NCBI GenBank assembly: GCA_016840825.1
Contig: JAEORN010000138.1
Location: forward strand, 1-12,104
Direction: 5' to 3'
From: Candidatus Thorarchaeota archaeon
GTDB lineage: Archaea > Asgardarchaeota > Thorarchaeia > Thorarchaeales > Thorarchaeaceae
Length of the DNA: 12,104 nucleotides
Part shown: in pieces, positions 1 through 6,983 of the stretch
Position numbering within the stretch: position 1 is the first letter of the stretch
Layout: each line of letters opens with the position of its first letter
Notes under the pieces: generated by a model
The model's database searches: none
What the model saw: the letters and a program-made list of their open reading frames with translations, nothing else
Told to the model about the DNA's origin: nothing
Position numbers and translations under genes: made by a program

Positions 1-1
1 C

Positions 2-565
2 CTCGGTTTTTCAAAGGTGCATCATGTTGGAATCAGCTATGGAGCTGAACTAGGTCTAGTCTTCGCATTGAAATATCCAGATATGCTGAAGAGTCTAGTC
101 GTTTGCAGTGCTGTTTCGTTTGTGGGCCCTCTACTTAATGAAATGTGTCAATTGTGGAGGTCTGCATGCGTGCTTGAAGATCCCGAGATGTTTTATCACG
201 CCACTGTACCTTTAAATTTTGGAGAGTCTTTTATTCGAGAAAACGCAGCCATCTTAGAACAAGCGAAGGCACGTTATGCTCTATTGGATTATCCACCGCT
301 TGTAAGATTGATAGATGCCTTTCTCATGTTAGATATTACCGATCAGTTGCCACAAATCAAGACTCCTACCTGTGTTATAAGCGGCGAGATGGATATACTA
401 AAACCGGTATACCCGTATTCGAAGGTAATTCACGATGGTCTGCCAAATTCGGAAATGGTCATTGTTCGTGACTCAGGACATGCAATTACATTCGAAAGAC
501 CTGAAGAGTTCAACAGTGTTGTTCTGGGATTTTTGCGCAAACAATCCAAAAAAGACACTTCTTAG
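2..565 (+). CDS. alpha/beta hydrolase, 3' part (N-terminus outside window)
   Basis: This is the C-terminal part of an alpha/beta-hydrolase-fold enzyme. The reading frame is open from base 2, so the gene starts upstream of the window; the GTG at 17 lies within the fold and is not a plausible start. All three triad positions are visible: the nucleophile elbow G-I-S-Y-G (Ser codon 35-37), the acid in SGEMDIL (Asp codon 392-394) and the His in RDSGHAITFE (codon 479-481). The His motif followed by RPEEFN and a final helix is typical of the haloperoxidase/esterase/MhpC-like group. The fragment is 187 codons, so about 80-100 residues (first strands and oxyanion loop) are missing. The substrate cannot be read from this. 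There is no signal peptide information. The fold assignment is firm; the specific activity is unknown. Confidence 0.88.
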   Translation, partial: LGFSKVHHVGISYGAELGLVFALKYPDMLKSLVVCSAVSFVGPLLNEMCQLWRSACVLEDPEMFYHATVPLNFGESFIRENAAILEQAKARYALLDYPPLVRLIDAFLMLDITDQLPQIKTPTCVISGEMDILKPVYPYSKVIHDGLPNSEMVIVRDSGHAITFERPEEFNSVVLGFLRKQSKKDTS

Positions 566-595
566 AAAAATCACTTCCAATTCGTATTTTTCTAA
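562..595 (+). terminator. hairpin terminator overlapping the hydrolase stop codon
   Basis: A perfect 10-bp inverted repeat (ttagaaaaat at 562-571, atttttctaa at 586-595) with a 14-base loop contains the TAG stop codon in its 5' arm. The T-rich 3' arm gives a U-run in the transcript. It sits just before the next promoter, so it most likely ends the hydrolase transcript. Termination itself is inferred. Confidence 0.5.
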
Positions 596-605
596 TTTCC
601 TTAAG

Positions 606-614
606 AGATATATA
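606..614 (+). promoter_or_regulatory. TATA box for the binding-protein gene
   Basis: The AT-rich box agatatata resembles an archaeal TATA element. Transcription would begin near 635, leaving a leader of about 73 bases before the ATG at 708. No clear BRE is visible. Placement between the hydrolase terminator and the next gene supports it. Confidence 0.45.
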
Positions 615-640
615 GCAGGGCATGTACCTTATTCGGATAG

Positions 641-692
641 ACATAGAACAGTCTATGTTCTAACAATAACAGTCTTCTGATTGAGAACTGTT
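641..692 (+). promoter_or_regulatory. leader with two consecutive stem-loops upstream of the binding-protein gene
   Basis: Two hairpins fill most of the predicted leader. The first pairs acataga (641-647) with tctatgt (652-658) around a 4-base loop; the second pairs aacagt (668-673) with actgtt (687-692) around a 13-base loop. The second ends three bases before the Shine-Dalgarno sequence GGAGG (696-700), so it could influence ribosome access. Whether it is regulatory is inference. Confidence 0.35.
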
Positions 693-707
693 GTTGGAGG
701 ATAGAAG

Positions 708-2156
708 ATGAAAAAAACACGAACAATCTCTCTATCTCTATCGTTGTTATTACTAGTATCCATTTTTCTACCTTGTTTCTTTGTTCACCCAGCTGTTGCT
801 CAAGGTACCGAACCAATTAAGATTGGCATATTCGTCCCCGAAACAGCAGGTCTCACAGCATATGGACCATGGACAAAACAAGGCTTCGAGTTGGGTATGA
901 TATATGCAACGACGATGATGGGATATGATAATGAAAATATGACCGAGGCAGGTCGACCCTATGAACTTCATTATTATGATACGAAGGGTGATGTGGTCGA
1001 AGCTGCAGCGAGGGCTGTGGAAGCAATCGAAACGGATGGGATTGATATTCTCGTAGGAGGAACCTCTAGTGCGGTTGCTGCAGCAATAGCACCTATTGCA
1101 GAAGATTATGAAAAATTATATTTCATAACTCCAGCTGCTGCTTCTTCACTGACTGAATCGGGCTTTAATCCATACATTTTCCGCATTGCTAGAAATAACT
1201 GGCATGATGCGTATGCAGGTGTTACATATGCTATGGATACACTTGGCTATACCAAATTTGCCTTTCTCGCAGCTGATTATTCCTTCGGATATGATGGCGT
1301 GTCTTCAATGACATCTGTCATTGAGGAGAAAGGAGGAGTCGTAATCAGTTCCGTATATGCAAATCTGTTTGATACCGATTTCTCTCAAGAGATCGATGCT
1401 CTGAAAGCTGCTGATATAGTAAACGATATTGAGTATCTGTTCATCATTTGGGCTCTTGACTTCTCACACCTATACAATGGTATGACAACATACAATCTCG
1501 CTGCCAACATGACAATTGCAGGTGCATGTATTGATATACTTTCAATGAACACCATTGAAGCGAGTTTGACACCTCCAGCGACATACATCGGTTCCACTGG
1601 GCTCTGTCTATATGGCTATCAATTGCCTGATAATCCCGTCAATGACTGGATGGTAGCTCAACATATCGCCAGAAACATTAAGCCAAATGGTCAGTATGGA
1701 CTACAATATAGAGTTCCGGAGCTATTCACTGCAAGTGCATTTGCCACAGCACAGTTCTTGGTAGATGCAACGAATGAAGTCGCTAATCTTGATACTGACG
1801 CGATGATCACCTATCTGGAGAGTGGTGTAACCCTTAATTGTCCGAAGGGAGAAACATACCTGAGACCAGATGATCATCAAGGCCTTGCAGAGATGTATAT
1901 CGCAGAAGCTGTGAATGATACTACTTCCGGATCTGAAACAGAGAATCTCGTAATTGCGGAATTAGTCCAGACCCTCAATCGAACCTCAGTTGCACCCCCA
2001 ATTGCGTCTGTCTGGAATGGTGAACCATATACTCCTGGTGCTTTCGCACCCACAACACCACCCCCACTAGAAATCGATTGGGTGACACTAGGTATTATTG
2101 GCGGACTTTCACTCGTGATAGTTGTTCTTGTCGTAATTTTAGTACGGAAGAAGTAA
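708..2156 (+). CDS. membrane-anchored ABC substrate-binding protein, LivK / branched-chain amino acid type
   Basis: This is an extracellular type I periplasmic-binding-fold protein of the LivK/amide/branched-chain amino acid receptor family (482 aa). Residues 1-31 form a signal peptide (basic start, hydrophobic stretch, likely cleavage after HPAVA). The mature domain starts with IKIGIFVPETAGLTAYGPW and carries the family pattern of ligand-binding and hinge segments (GIDILVGGTSSAVAAAIAPI, YFITPAAASS, FAFLAADYSFGYDG). After about residue 440 a Pro/Thr-rich linker (APTTPPP) leads to one membrane helix (about 457-479) and a VRKK tail, so it is tethered outside the cell, a common archaeal arrangement. 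GGAGG at 696-700 lies 7 bases before the ATG. No LivH/LivM permease or LivG/LivF ATPase gene adjoins it; the next genes are signalling proteins. The ligand is unknown; amino acid, amide or other small molecule are all possible. Confidence 0.9.
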   Translation: MKKTRTISLSLSLLLLVSIFLPCFFVHPAVAQGTEPIKIGIFVPETAGLTAYGPWTKQGFELGMIYATTMMGYDNENMTEAGRPYELHYYDTKGDVVEAAARAVEAIETDGIDILVGGTSSAVAAAIAPIAEDYEKLYFITPAAASSLTESGFNPYIFRIARNNWHDAYAGVTYAMDTLGYTKFAFLAADYSFGYDGVSSMTSVIEEKGGVVISSVYANLFDTDFSQEIDALKAADIVNDIEYLFIIWALDFSHLYNGMTTYNLAANMTIAGACIDILSMNTIEASLTPPATYIGSTGLCLYGYQLPDNPVNDWMVAQHIARNIKPNGQYGLQYRVPELFTASAFATAQFLVDATNEVANLDTDAMITYLESGVTLNCPKGETYLRPDDHQGLAEMYIAEAVNDTTSGSETENLVIAELVQTLNRTSVAPPIASVWNGEPYTPGAFAPTTPPPLEIDWVTLGIIGGLSLVIVVLVVILVRKK

Positions 2157-2168
2157 TAATGTAATTTG

Positions 2169-2206
2169 AAGGTTCAAGCTAGCAACTTGAACCTTTACCC
2201 CCTTTT
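2169..2206 (+). terminator. intrinsic-type terminator of the binding-protein gene
   Basis: A perfect 10-bp stem (aaggttcaag at 2169-2178, cttgaacctt at 2186-2195) with a 7-base loop, extendable by a G-U and a T-A pair, is followed by a pyrimidine run ending in tttttt. It lies 12 bases after the stop codon. This is the clearest terminator in the window. Confidence 0.75.
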
Positions 2207-2246
2207 TTCTGTCATTCAATTACAAATAGAGAGAGCTCCCTTCTAG

Positions 2247-2417
2247 CCATATGTTCCCATTGGATTCGTTCCACTGCCTACAACTATACTAACAACTACG
2301 ACAACACGACCAGCAGGACCAGCTCCAGACTTTGATTTCTTAGCAGTCGGTGTCATCAGGGTAGCTGGATGGGTAGTAGATGTCATCATATCAGCAGTAT
2401 TCTTCAGTAAGAAGTAA
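2247..2417 (+). pseudogene. relic of a second binding-protein C-terminal anchor
   Basis: The 417-base gap between the binding-protein gene and the response regulator is not empty. The frame 2247-2417 encodes about 56 residues after an in-frame TAG at 2244 and has no ATG, GTG or TTG start. It begins PYVPIGFVP, matching PYTPGAFAP of the upstream protein, then has a run of five Thr and a Pro/Ala/Gly linker, a hydrophobic stretch (FLAVGVIRVAGWVVDVIISA) and ends FFSKK, against VRKK upstream. At DNA level both start with ccatat and both end aagaagtaata. The linker is longer (171 versus 132 bases to the stop). The parsimonious reading is the surviving 3' end of a duplicated or paralogous binding-protein gene whose body was deleted. 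A short membrane protein with a non-canonical start cannot be excluded. Confidence 0.6.
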
Positions 2418-2462
2418 TAGTTTAAAATAGGGACACAACCTTACTTCTTTTTTCTTTTTTTA
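2409..2462 (+). terminator. terminator at the end of the relic
   Basis: The sequence aagaagtaa (2409-2417, containing the relic's TAA) is complementary to ttacttctt (2441-2449), with a 23-base loop, and is followed by a long T-rich tract to 2462. Retention of a terminator exactly at the relic's stop supports its origin as a real gene end. Confidence 0.45.
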
Positions 2463-2487
2463 ATTTCAGAGAATAGCTTAATGACAA

Positions 2488-2496
2488 GTATAATAT
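2488..2496 (+). promoter_or_regulatory. candidate TATA box for the response-regulator gene
   Basis: The box gtataatat lies about 80 bases upstream of the start, after the relic's terminator. Transcription would begin near 2517. This is the best AT-rich candidate in the gap, judged only by pattern. Confidence 0.35.
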
Positions 2497-2565
2497 CTTT
2501 AAACACCCCAACTAGAACCAATAGCGAGAATCTTTTCGTAGAGTAAGAAGCTAGCTCTGCGATAA

Positions 2566-2572
2566 GAGGTGG
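2566..2572 (+). promoter_or_regulatory. ribosome binding site that leaves two possible starts
   Basis: The sequence gaggtgg matches the archaeal anti-Shine-Dalgarno core. It is only one base from the GTG at 2574 but seven bases from the in-frame TTG at 2580. The spacing favours TTG (protein starting M-K-I-R-V-L-V-I-D-D-D), codon preference favours GTG; the difference is two residues. Confidence 0.5.
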
Positions 2573-2573
2573 A

Positions 2574-3911
2574 GTGGAATTGAAGATACGGGTCCTAGTA
2601 ATTGACGACGACGAAGACCTGTTGTTCCTTGCGGGCAAGTTTCTGACTCGAGAAGATAAACGAATTGAGCTAGTATCTGCAACCACAGATCAGGAAGCTC
2701 TTCGGCTTATTGAGGAAGAATCATTCGATGCAATTGTGTGTGACCATTTCCTTGGAAATGACAGTATGACCGGATTGGAGTTACTGGAGTGGGTCAGAGA
2801 GTCAAATCCTCATATTCCTTTTATCATATTCACGGGGCGTAGTCAGGAAGCAGTAGCTATCAGGGCATTGAATTTAGGTGCAGACTATTATCTCAAGAAA
2901 GGAACAGAAGAGTTCAGAGAATTATTCTCACAGCTCGCTAGTAGGATAATATCCGAAGTGGAATCAAGACGACAAGAAGAAGCTCTTGCAACTGCGCTTA
3001 GCGAACTTGAAAAGCGAGTTGAAGAGAGAACAGCGGAACTCACTGAAACCAATGAGCATCTTGCTCAAGAGATCGCAGAGAGAAAAAAAATCGAGGATTC
3101 TTTACTTCTACAAAGAGATTTGGGAAACACATTATGTAAGACAGAAAATCTGATTGATGCTCTGGATAGAATTCTAAAAGCGGCTGTGCATTTGGAAGGT
3201 GTTGATACCGGAGGTATCTTCCTTATTGATGATAAAACGGGGCAATTTGACCTGTCAACAAGCCAAGGAATCTCTTCTCAATTTCTAAAGAGTATTCTAG
3301 GGCAAGAAAAGAGTCCAGATGTCATCGAACCGCTCTATGTGTCAAAATCTGAAATTGGTGAGAATCTCAGGAAACTCAGTGACTATGAAGACCTAACTGC
3401 TATAGCAATCGTTCCTGTATTGTTTGAAGGAAAAACTGTAGCGATTCTAACTTTAGGATCACACTCACACGATGAGATACCTATGACTGATCGACATACT
3501 TTGGAAGCAATATCAATCCAGATTGGAGCATATATGGCTAGAGTGAAAGCACAGCAGGCAATCACCCAGTCACAATCTGAAATGATGCGTATGTTCGATT
3601 CATATAGGGACCTATTCTTCATTATTGATAAGGCAGGACTAATTCTGCATGCAAACCATACTGCTAACACAAGATTAGGTACTGATGATAAGCCAATGAA
3701 AAATAGGTACATTCTAGATTTTTACGAAAAAGAAAATCAGAAGACAGTCACTGAAGCATTAAGTAACGCTAAACAGGGAGAGATAATCAAATTGGATTAT
3801 CCCCTAGTTGTAGCAGATGGCGGTAGATTGCAAACTAGTACAAGGATTGTGAAAGGAACATACTCGGGAAAAGAAGTGCTCTTTGTGGTCAGTCGTGAAG
3901 GTGAATTGTGA
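2574..3911 (+). CDS. response regulator with REC, coiled-coil, GAF and PAS domains
   Basis: This cytoplasmic signalling protein (445 aa) starts with a receiver domain (about 4-123). It shows the acidic cluster D11-D13, the phospho-acceptor Asp57 in FDAIVCDHFL, Thr87 in IIFTGRS and Lys109 in YYLKKG, so it should be phosphorylatable. Residues 126-178 form a charged coiled coil (EERTAELTETNEHL type), followed by a GAF domain (about 180-325) and a PAS domain (about 336-441) that ends the protein. There is no helix-turn-helix, kinase, GGDEF or other effector, so its output must be protein-protein or ligand sensing by GAF/PAS. Such REC-GAF-PAS proteins are common in archaea. The four-PAS histidine kinase 0.8 kb downstream, on the same strand, is the obvious partner candidate. 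Start is GTG 2574 or TTG 2580. Confidence 0.9.
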   Translation: MELKIRVLVIDDDEDLLFLAGKFLTREDKRIELVSATTDQEALRLIEEESFDAIVCDHFLGNDSMTGLELLEWVRESNPHIPFIIFTGRSQEAVAIRALNLGADYYLKKGTEEFRELFSQLASRIISEVESRRQEEALATALSELEKRVEERTAELTETNEHLAQEIAERKKIEDSLLLQRDLGNTLCKTENLIDALDRILKAAVHLEGVDTGGIFLIDDKTGQFDLSTSQGISSQFLKSILGQEKSPDVIEPLYVSKSEIGENLRKLSDYEDLTAIAIVPVLFEGKTVAILTLGSHSHDEIPMTDRHTLEAISIQIGAYMARVKAQQAITQSQSEMMRMFDSYRDLFFIIDKAGLILHANHTANTRLGTDDKPMKNRYILDFYEKENQKTVTEALSNAKQGEIIKLDYPLVVADGGRLQTSTRIVKGTYSGKEVLFVVSREGEL

Positions 3912-3920
3912 TTTTTCAAG

Positions 3921-3950
3921 TGGGTCTGAAATTACCCAAAATTCATATAT
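3921..3950 (+). promoter_or_regulatory. inverted repeat and TATA box before the winged-helix gene
   Basis: A TATA-like element (ttcatatat, 3942-3950) is preceded by an A-rich stretch and by a 5-bp inverted repeat, tgggt (3921-3925) and accca (3934-3938), separated by 8 bases. A symmetrical element just upstream of the TATA box could be an operator for the winged-helix protein encoded downstream. Transcription would start near 3970-3975. The promoter is plausible; the operator is speculative. Confidence 0.35.
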
Positions 3951-4025
3951 GATTAGCGAAATTATCAAAATGGGAGCAAGGCTTAGGTTCACTGGGTAGC
4001 TAAAGGAATAAACAGGTGCAATTCA

Positions 4026-4520
4026 ATGGGAGACAAAAATGGTTTTCTCAAAGGTCCAATAACTCGACTGTTTGAGAAAGTGGCAAAATGGATAGGTCTA
4101 TCCACCAACGCGGGACCAGTTCTAGCAGCACTCTTCATGGAAAGTTATGAAACTGGTAATCGCATGTGCTCTGATGACATATGTAGAGCCACAGGATATT
4201 CACGTGCAAATGCAGGATTGATAATCTCACAACTTGAAGCTCTAAGGATAATTGAAGGAAGGAGAGATTACGATCAGACTGGTCGTGGAAGAAAACGAGT
4301 TCTATACGCGATTGATGGTAGTTTTGGGGATATCTTCAATCTTGGCGTCATGAGCCTCTTAGACCGGCTTGGAGCAATAATGAAGGACATACACTCCATC
4401 GAAGATTTGAGAAGTGGTCGAGAAGATAGTTTGGCACCTATGCTCAAAGACATCAAGAAAGTAGTGAAAGCTAGAATGGATGCACTTGAAATTGCCTCAT
4501 CTGCAGAAATTACTCACTAG
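4026..4520 (+). CDS. GbsR/MarR-like winged-helix transcriptional regulator
   Basis: This 164-residue protein is a probable DNA-binding regulator. Residues 10-45 are a helical lead-in (FEKVAKWIGLSTNAGPVLAALFME), similar to the start of GbsR-type proteins. A helix-turn-helix follows at 48-72 (SDDICRATGYSRANAGLIIS), with a wing at about 78-96 containing the basic GRGRKRVLYAI. The C-terminal 100-157 is helical and probably mediates dimerisation. The Shine-Dalgarno AGGTG (4014-4018) is seven bases before the ATG. It sits between the response regulator and the histidine kinase on the same strand, each with its own spacer, so it may provide the DNA-binding output the regulator lacks, or be a separate autoregulated gene. 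The effector and targets are unknown. Confidence 0.8.
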   Translation: MGDKNGFLKGPITRLFEKVAKWIGLSTNAGPVLAALFMESYETGNRMCSDDICRATGYSRANAGLIISQLEALRIIEGRRDYDQTGRGRKRVLYAIDGSFGDIFNLGVMSLLDRLGAIMKDIHSIEDLRSGREDSLAPMLKDIKKVVKARMDALEIASSAEITH

Positions 4521-4574
4521 TTGTGTTGAATATCATTCTTGGTCAAGCTTCATCAGTTTAATCAAGGAGTTCCC

Positions 4575-4667
4575 ATGAGAAATTATAGGTTCATTTTGTC
4601 AGGCCCAAAGAAAGTTTTTTGTAAGCCCTTTACTATGACAAATAATTTTGCTACGAAAGGGGGATAA
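4575..4667 (+). CDS. possible 30-residue small protein (doubtful)
   Basis: In the 177-base gap before the kinase gene an ATG at 4575 opens a 30-codon frame ending TAA at 4665-4667. It is preceded by aaggag (4564-4569), a good Shine-Dalgarno match five bases upstream. The product would be basic with one Cys and no membrane helix. No family is recognised. The frame overlaps the likely kinase promoter, and such short frames arise by chance, so the RBS is the only real support. Confidence 0.2.
   Translation: MRNYRFILSGPKKVFCKPFTMTNNFATKGG
4638..4648 (+). promoter_or_regulatory. candidate TATA element for the histidine kinase gene
   Basis: The AT-rich acaaataattt lies about 55 bases upstream of the kinase ATG; a start near 4668 would leave a leader of about 30 bases with the RBS AGGT (4688-4691). 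Six-base complementary arms ccctttt-like (4626-4631) and aaaggg (4656-4661) flank it. Weak evidence. Confidence 0.25.
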
Positions 4668-4697
4668 CAAACCCAAAAGACATGAATAGGTAAAATA

Positions 4698-6980
4698 ATG
4701 GCTTTTCTTCCACGAGATAGCTCAACAGAGTTGTTTCACTCAAAGAGAGGAATTGTCCAATTGCCTGATGAACAAACTGATTCATTTCTTAAAGACCATG
4801 CTGAATTTAACATGGAATCACTTAGCTATAGGGCATTGTTGGATACAATGAATGATGCTTTTGGAGTAATTGATCGTGATGGTATCCTCACCTACGCGAA
4901 TCAAAGATTCAGCGATCTCATTGAATATCCATTAGAGGAGATGAAAGGAAAACCAATCACTACATTTCTGGATGATGAAAATGTGTTCCTATTACAGAAC
5001 AATGTTCGAAAAAGAGTCCAGGGACTTTCATCCCTGTATGAACTTGAATGGACAACACGAACTGGAAAAAAGGTGCAGACAATTGTTTCAGGTACACCTC
5101 TGATTGGCAAAGATGGAACCCACCAGGGATCATTTGCAGTTATCACTGATATCTCATGGCGGATTCAAGCTGAAAGGAAGTATAAATTGCTGGCAGAGCA
5201 GTCCATCCAGGGTCTAACAATAATTCAGAATGACCGTTATGTGTATGTAAATCCAGCGTTTGCGTTTCTAGTAGGTTATACCGTTGATGAGATACTTGAA
5301 ATGTCACCTGAAGATGTTTGGAATCTTATCCATCCAGATGATAAGAAATACCTGCTTCAGCTTGCTAGTGACAGGAAAGCAGGAATCAAGATACCAATGC
5401 CATATGAATATAGATACGTACGAAGAGACCACACTACCCGATGGGTTCAGGCTTTCTCGGGTGAAACTGAGTACGAAGGAGAGCCAGCACTTCAAGTTAT
5501 GGTAGTTGATGTGACTGAGGCAAAAGTGGCTGAAACAAAATTGCGTTCTTCTCAGGAGATGCTTTTGACAGTCATGAACACAATTCCGCAGTATGTATTC
5601 TGGAAAGATCTTGATTCAGTATATCTTGGCTGCAATGAAAACTTTGCAATAGTTTCTGGTATAGATGCACCTTACAATATCATGGGAAAGACAGACTCCG
5701 ACCTAGCATGGCGTGATGTGGAAGCTGAATTGTTCCGTGCACTTGACCAAGAGGTAATCAGGACAAACCAACCTCAGATGAACGTCATTGCTCCACAACG
5801 TCAAGCTGATAACCGAGAGGCTTGGATTGAGATCAATATTGTCCCATTGCATGATGAGGATAGTAACGTGATTGGTGTTCTAGGAACATACCATGACATC
5901 ACAGAGAAACGTGTTGCTGAGGATAATCTCATCAAATCAGAAACCAAGTATCGGAACCTTGCCGAGCAATCTGTTCAAGGAATAACCATTCTCACAACTG
6001 AGAGCCTTCTCTACTATAATCCAGCTTTCAGGGATTTAGTAGGATACACGGATGATGAGCTATCTGAAATGAGTGCTGGAAACATTTGGGAACTTGTTCA
6101 TCCTGACGATAGAACCGAGCTTCGCAAGAGAATGGAAGACAAGATTGCAGGAAGAGCTATACCTCCAAGATACGAGTATAGATTCATCCGAAAGAGTGGA
6201 GAGATTCGCTGGGTGGAGAGCTATACGAGTCGTGTTGAATACGGAGGAACATCTGCAGTTCAAACGGTGATAGTAGATATCACCGATAGACGCGATAGCG
6301 AACGTGAGCTAAGGGTTGCGAAAGACCGGGCACTTCTCTATCTTGATCTTATGGGACATGATTTGACTCAGCAACTCCAAGTCATCCTCAACAGTGCAGC
6401 ACTCATGAGATCAGCTGTTGATGAATCAAACAAGGAATCATTCATGAAAGTAATTGGTGATGCAGTGAGACGGTGCGCGAGAATAATCGAAGAGGCTAAG
6501 GCAACAGAACAATTACTTTCAATTCCAATTAGAGAGAGGAAACTAGATGAAGCTATTGAATTAACCATCAAGGCACTTTCTAAAAGCTCTGAGTCAATAT
6601 CCTTTGGGACATCTATTTCCTCCCATGATGCAATTATAGAGGCTGATGATTTCCTTGAGTTACTTCTATCAAATATACTCATGAATGCCATTGAGCACAA
6701 TCCCAATGAAGAAAAGAAGGTCTGGGTAGAACTCAAAGAAAGCGAAATGGAGTATATTGTATCTATCGCTGATAATGGCAAAGGAATACCTGATGCAGTC
6801 AAAGCCAGTCTCTTCGATACATCAAGAAGGTTTGGAGGTCTTGGTCTTCATACTGCGCATTACATCGTTGAGAAATACAATGGTCATATTGAGGTGCATG
6901 ACCGAGTCGCAGGTGACAGCACTCAAGGTGCAGAGTTCAGGATATGGATTCCTAAACCTCGAAACGCTATTGAAAAATGA
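4698..6980 (+). CDS. soluble sensor histidine kinase with four PAS domains
   Basis: This 760-residue protein has no membrane helix and is predicted to be cytoplasmic. After a 40-residue lead come four PAS domains at about 40-155, 161-281, 284-412 and 417-535. PAS2 and PAS4 are close to each other (both open KY..LAEQS.QG.TI and carry GYT.DE..EMS, HPDD and YEYR). The dimerisation/phospho-acceptor helix holds His554 in LMGHDLTQQLQ. The ATPase domain shows the N box (Asn663 in NAIEHN), the G1 box DNGKGI (692-697), the F motif LFDTS and the G2 box GGLGL (713-717), so all catalytic elements are present. AGGT (4688-4691) lies six bases before the ATG. There is no fused receiver domain; the REC-GAF-PAS protein upstream is the likely acceptor. 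The last codon is three bases from the end of the convergent DUF362 gene. The signal is unknown; PAS cavities could bind haem, flavin or a small ligand. Confidence 0.93.
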   Translation: MAFLPRDSSTELFHSKRGIVQLPDEQTDSFLKDHAEFNMESLSYRALLDTMNDAFGVIDRDGILTYANQRFSDLIEYPLEEMKGKPITTFLDDENVFLLQNNVRKRVQGLSSLYELEWTTRTGKKVQTIVSGTPLIGKDGTHQGSFAVITDISWRIQAERKYKLLAEQSIQGLTIIQNDRYVYVNPAFAFLVGYTVDEILEMSPEDVWNLIHPDDKKYLLQLASDRKAGIKIPMPYEYRYVRRDHTTRWVQAFSGETEYEGEPALQVMVVDVTEAKVAETKLRSSQEMLLTVMNTIPQYVFWKDLDSVYLGCNENFAIVSGIDAPYNIMGKTDSDLAWRDVEAELFRALDQEVIRTNQPQMNVIAPQRQADNREAWIEINIVPLHDEDSNVIGVLGTYHDITEKRVAEDNLIKSETKYRNLAEQSVQGITILTTESLLYYNPAFRDLVGYTDDELSEMSAGNIWELVHPDDRTELRKRMEDKIAGRAIPPRYEYRFIRKSGEIRWVESYTSRVEYGGTSAVQTVIVDITDRRDSERELRVAKDRALLYLDLMGHDLTQQLQVILNSAALMRSAVDESNKESFMKVIGDAVRRCARIIEEAKATEQLLSIPIRERKLDEAIELTIKALSKSSESISFGTSISSHDAIIEADDFLELLLSNILMNAIEHNPNEEKKVWVELKESEMEYIVSIADNGKGIPDAVKASLFDTSRRFGGLGLHTAHYIVEKYNGHIEVHDRVAGDSTQGAEFRIWIPKPRNAIEK

Positions 6981-6983
6981 GTC

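Noticed and set aside
2157..2573. An insertion sequence or recombination scar as the reason for the long gap with repeats.
   Set aside because: No terminal inverted repeats, target duplication or transposase remnant; the content is explained by two terminators, the anchor relic and a promoter.
3383..3712. A 109-codon open frame on the - strand inside the response-regulator gene.
   Set aside because: It is antisense to the GAF/PAS coding region, with unlikely composition and no initiation signal.
6368..6802. A 144-codon open frame on the - strand inside the kinase gene.
   Set aside because: It is Ser/Leu-rich antisense of the conserved kinase domain, has no RBS and resembles no family.
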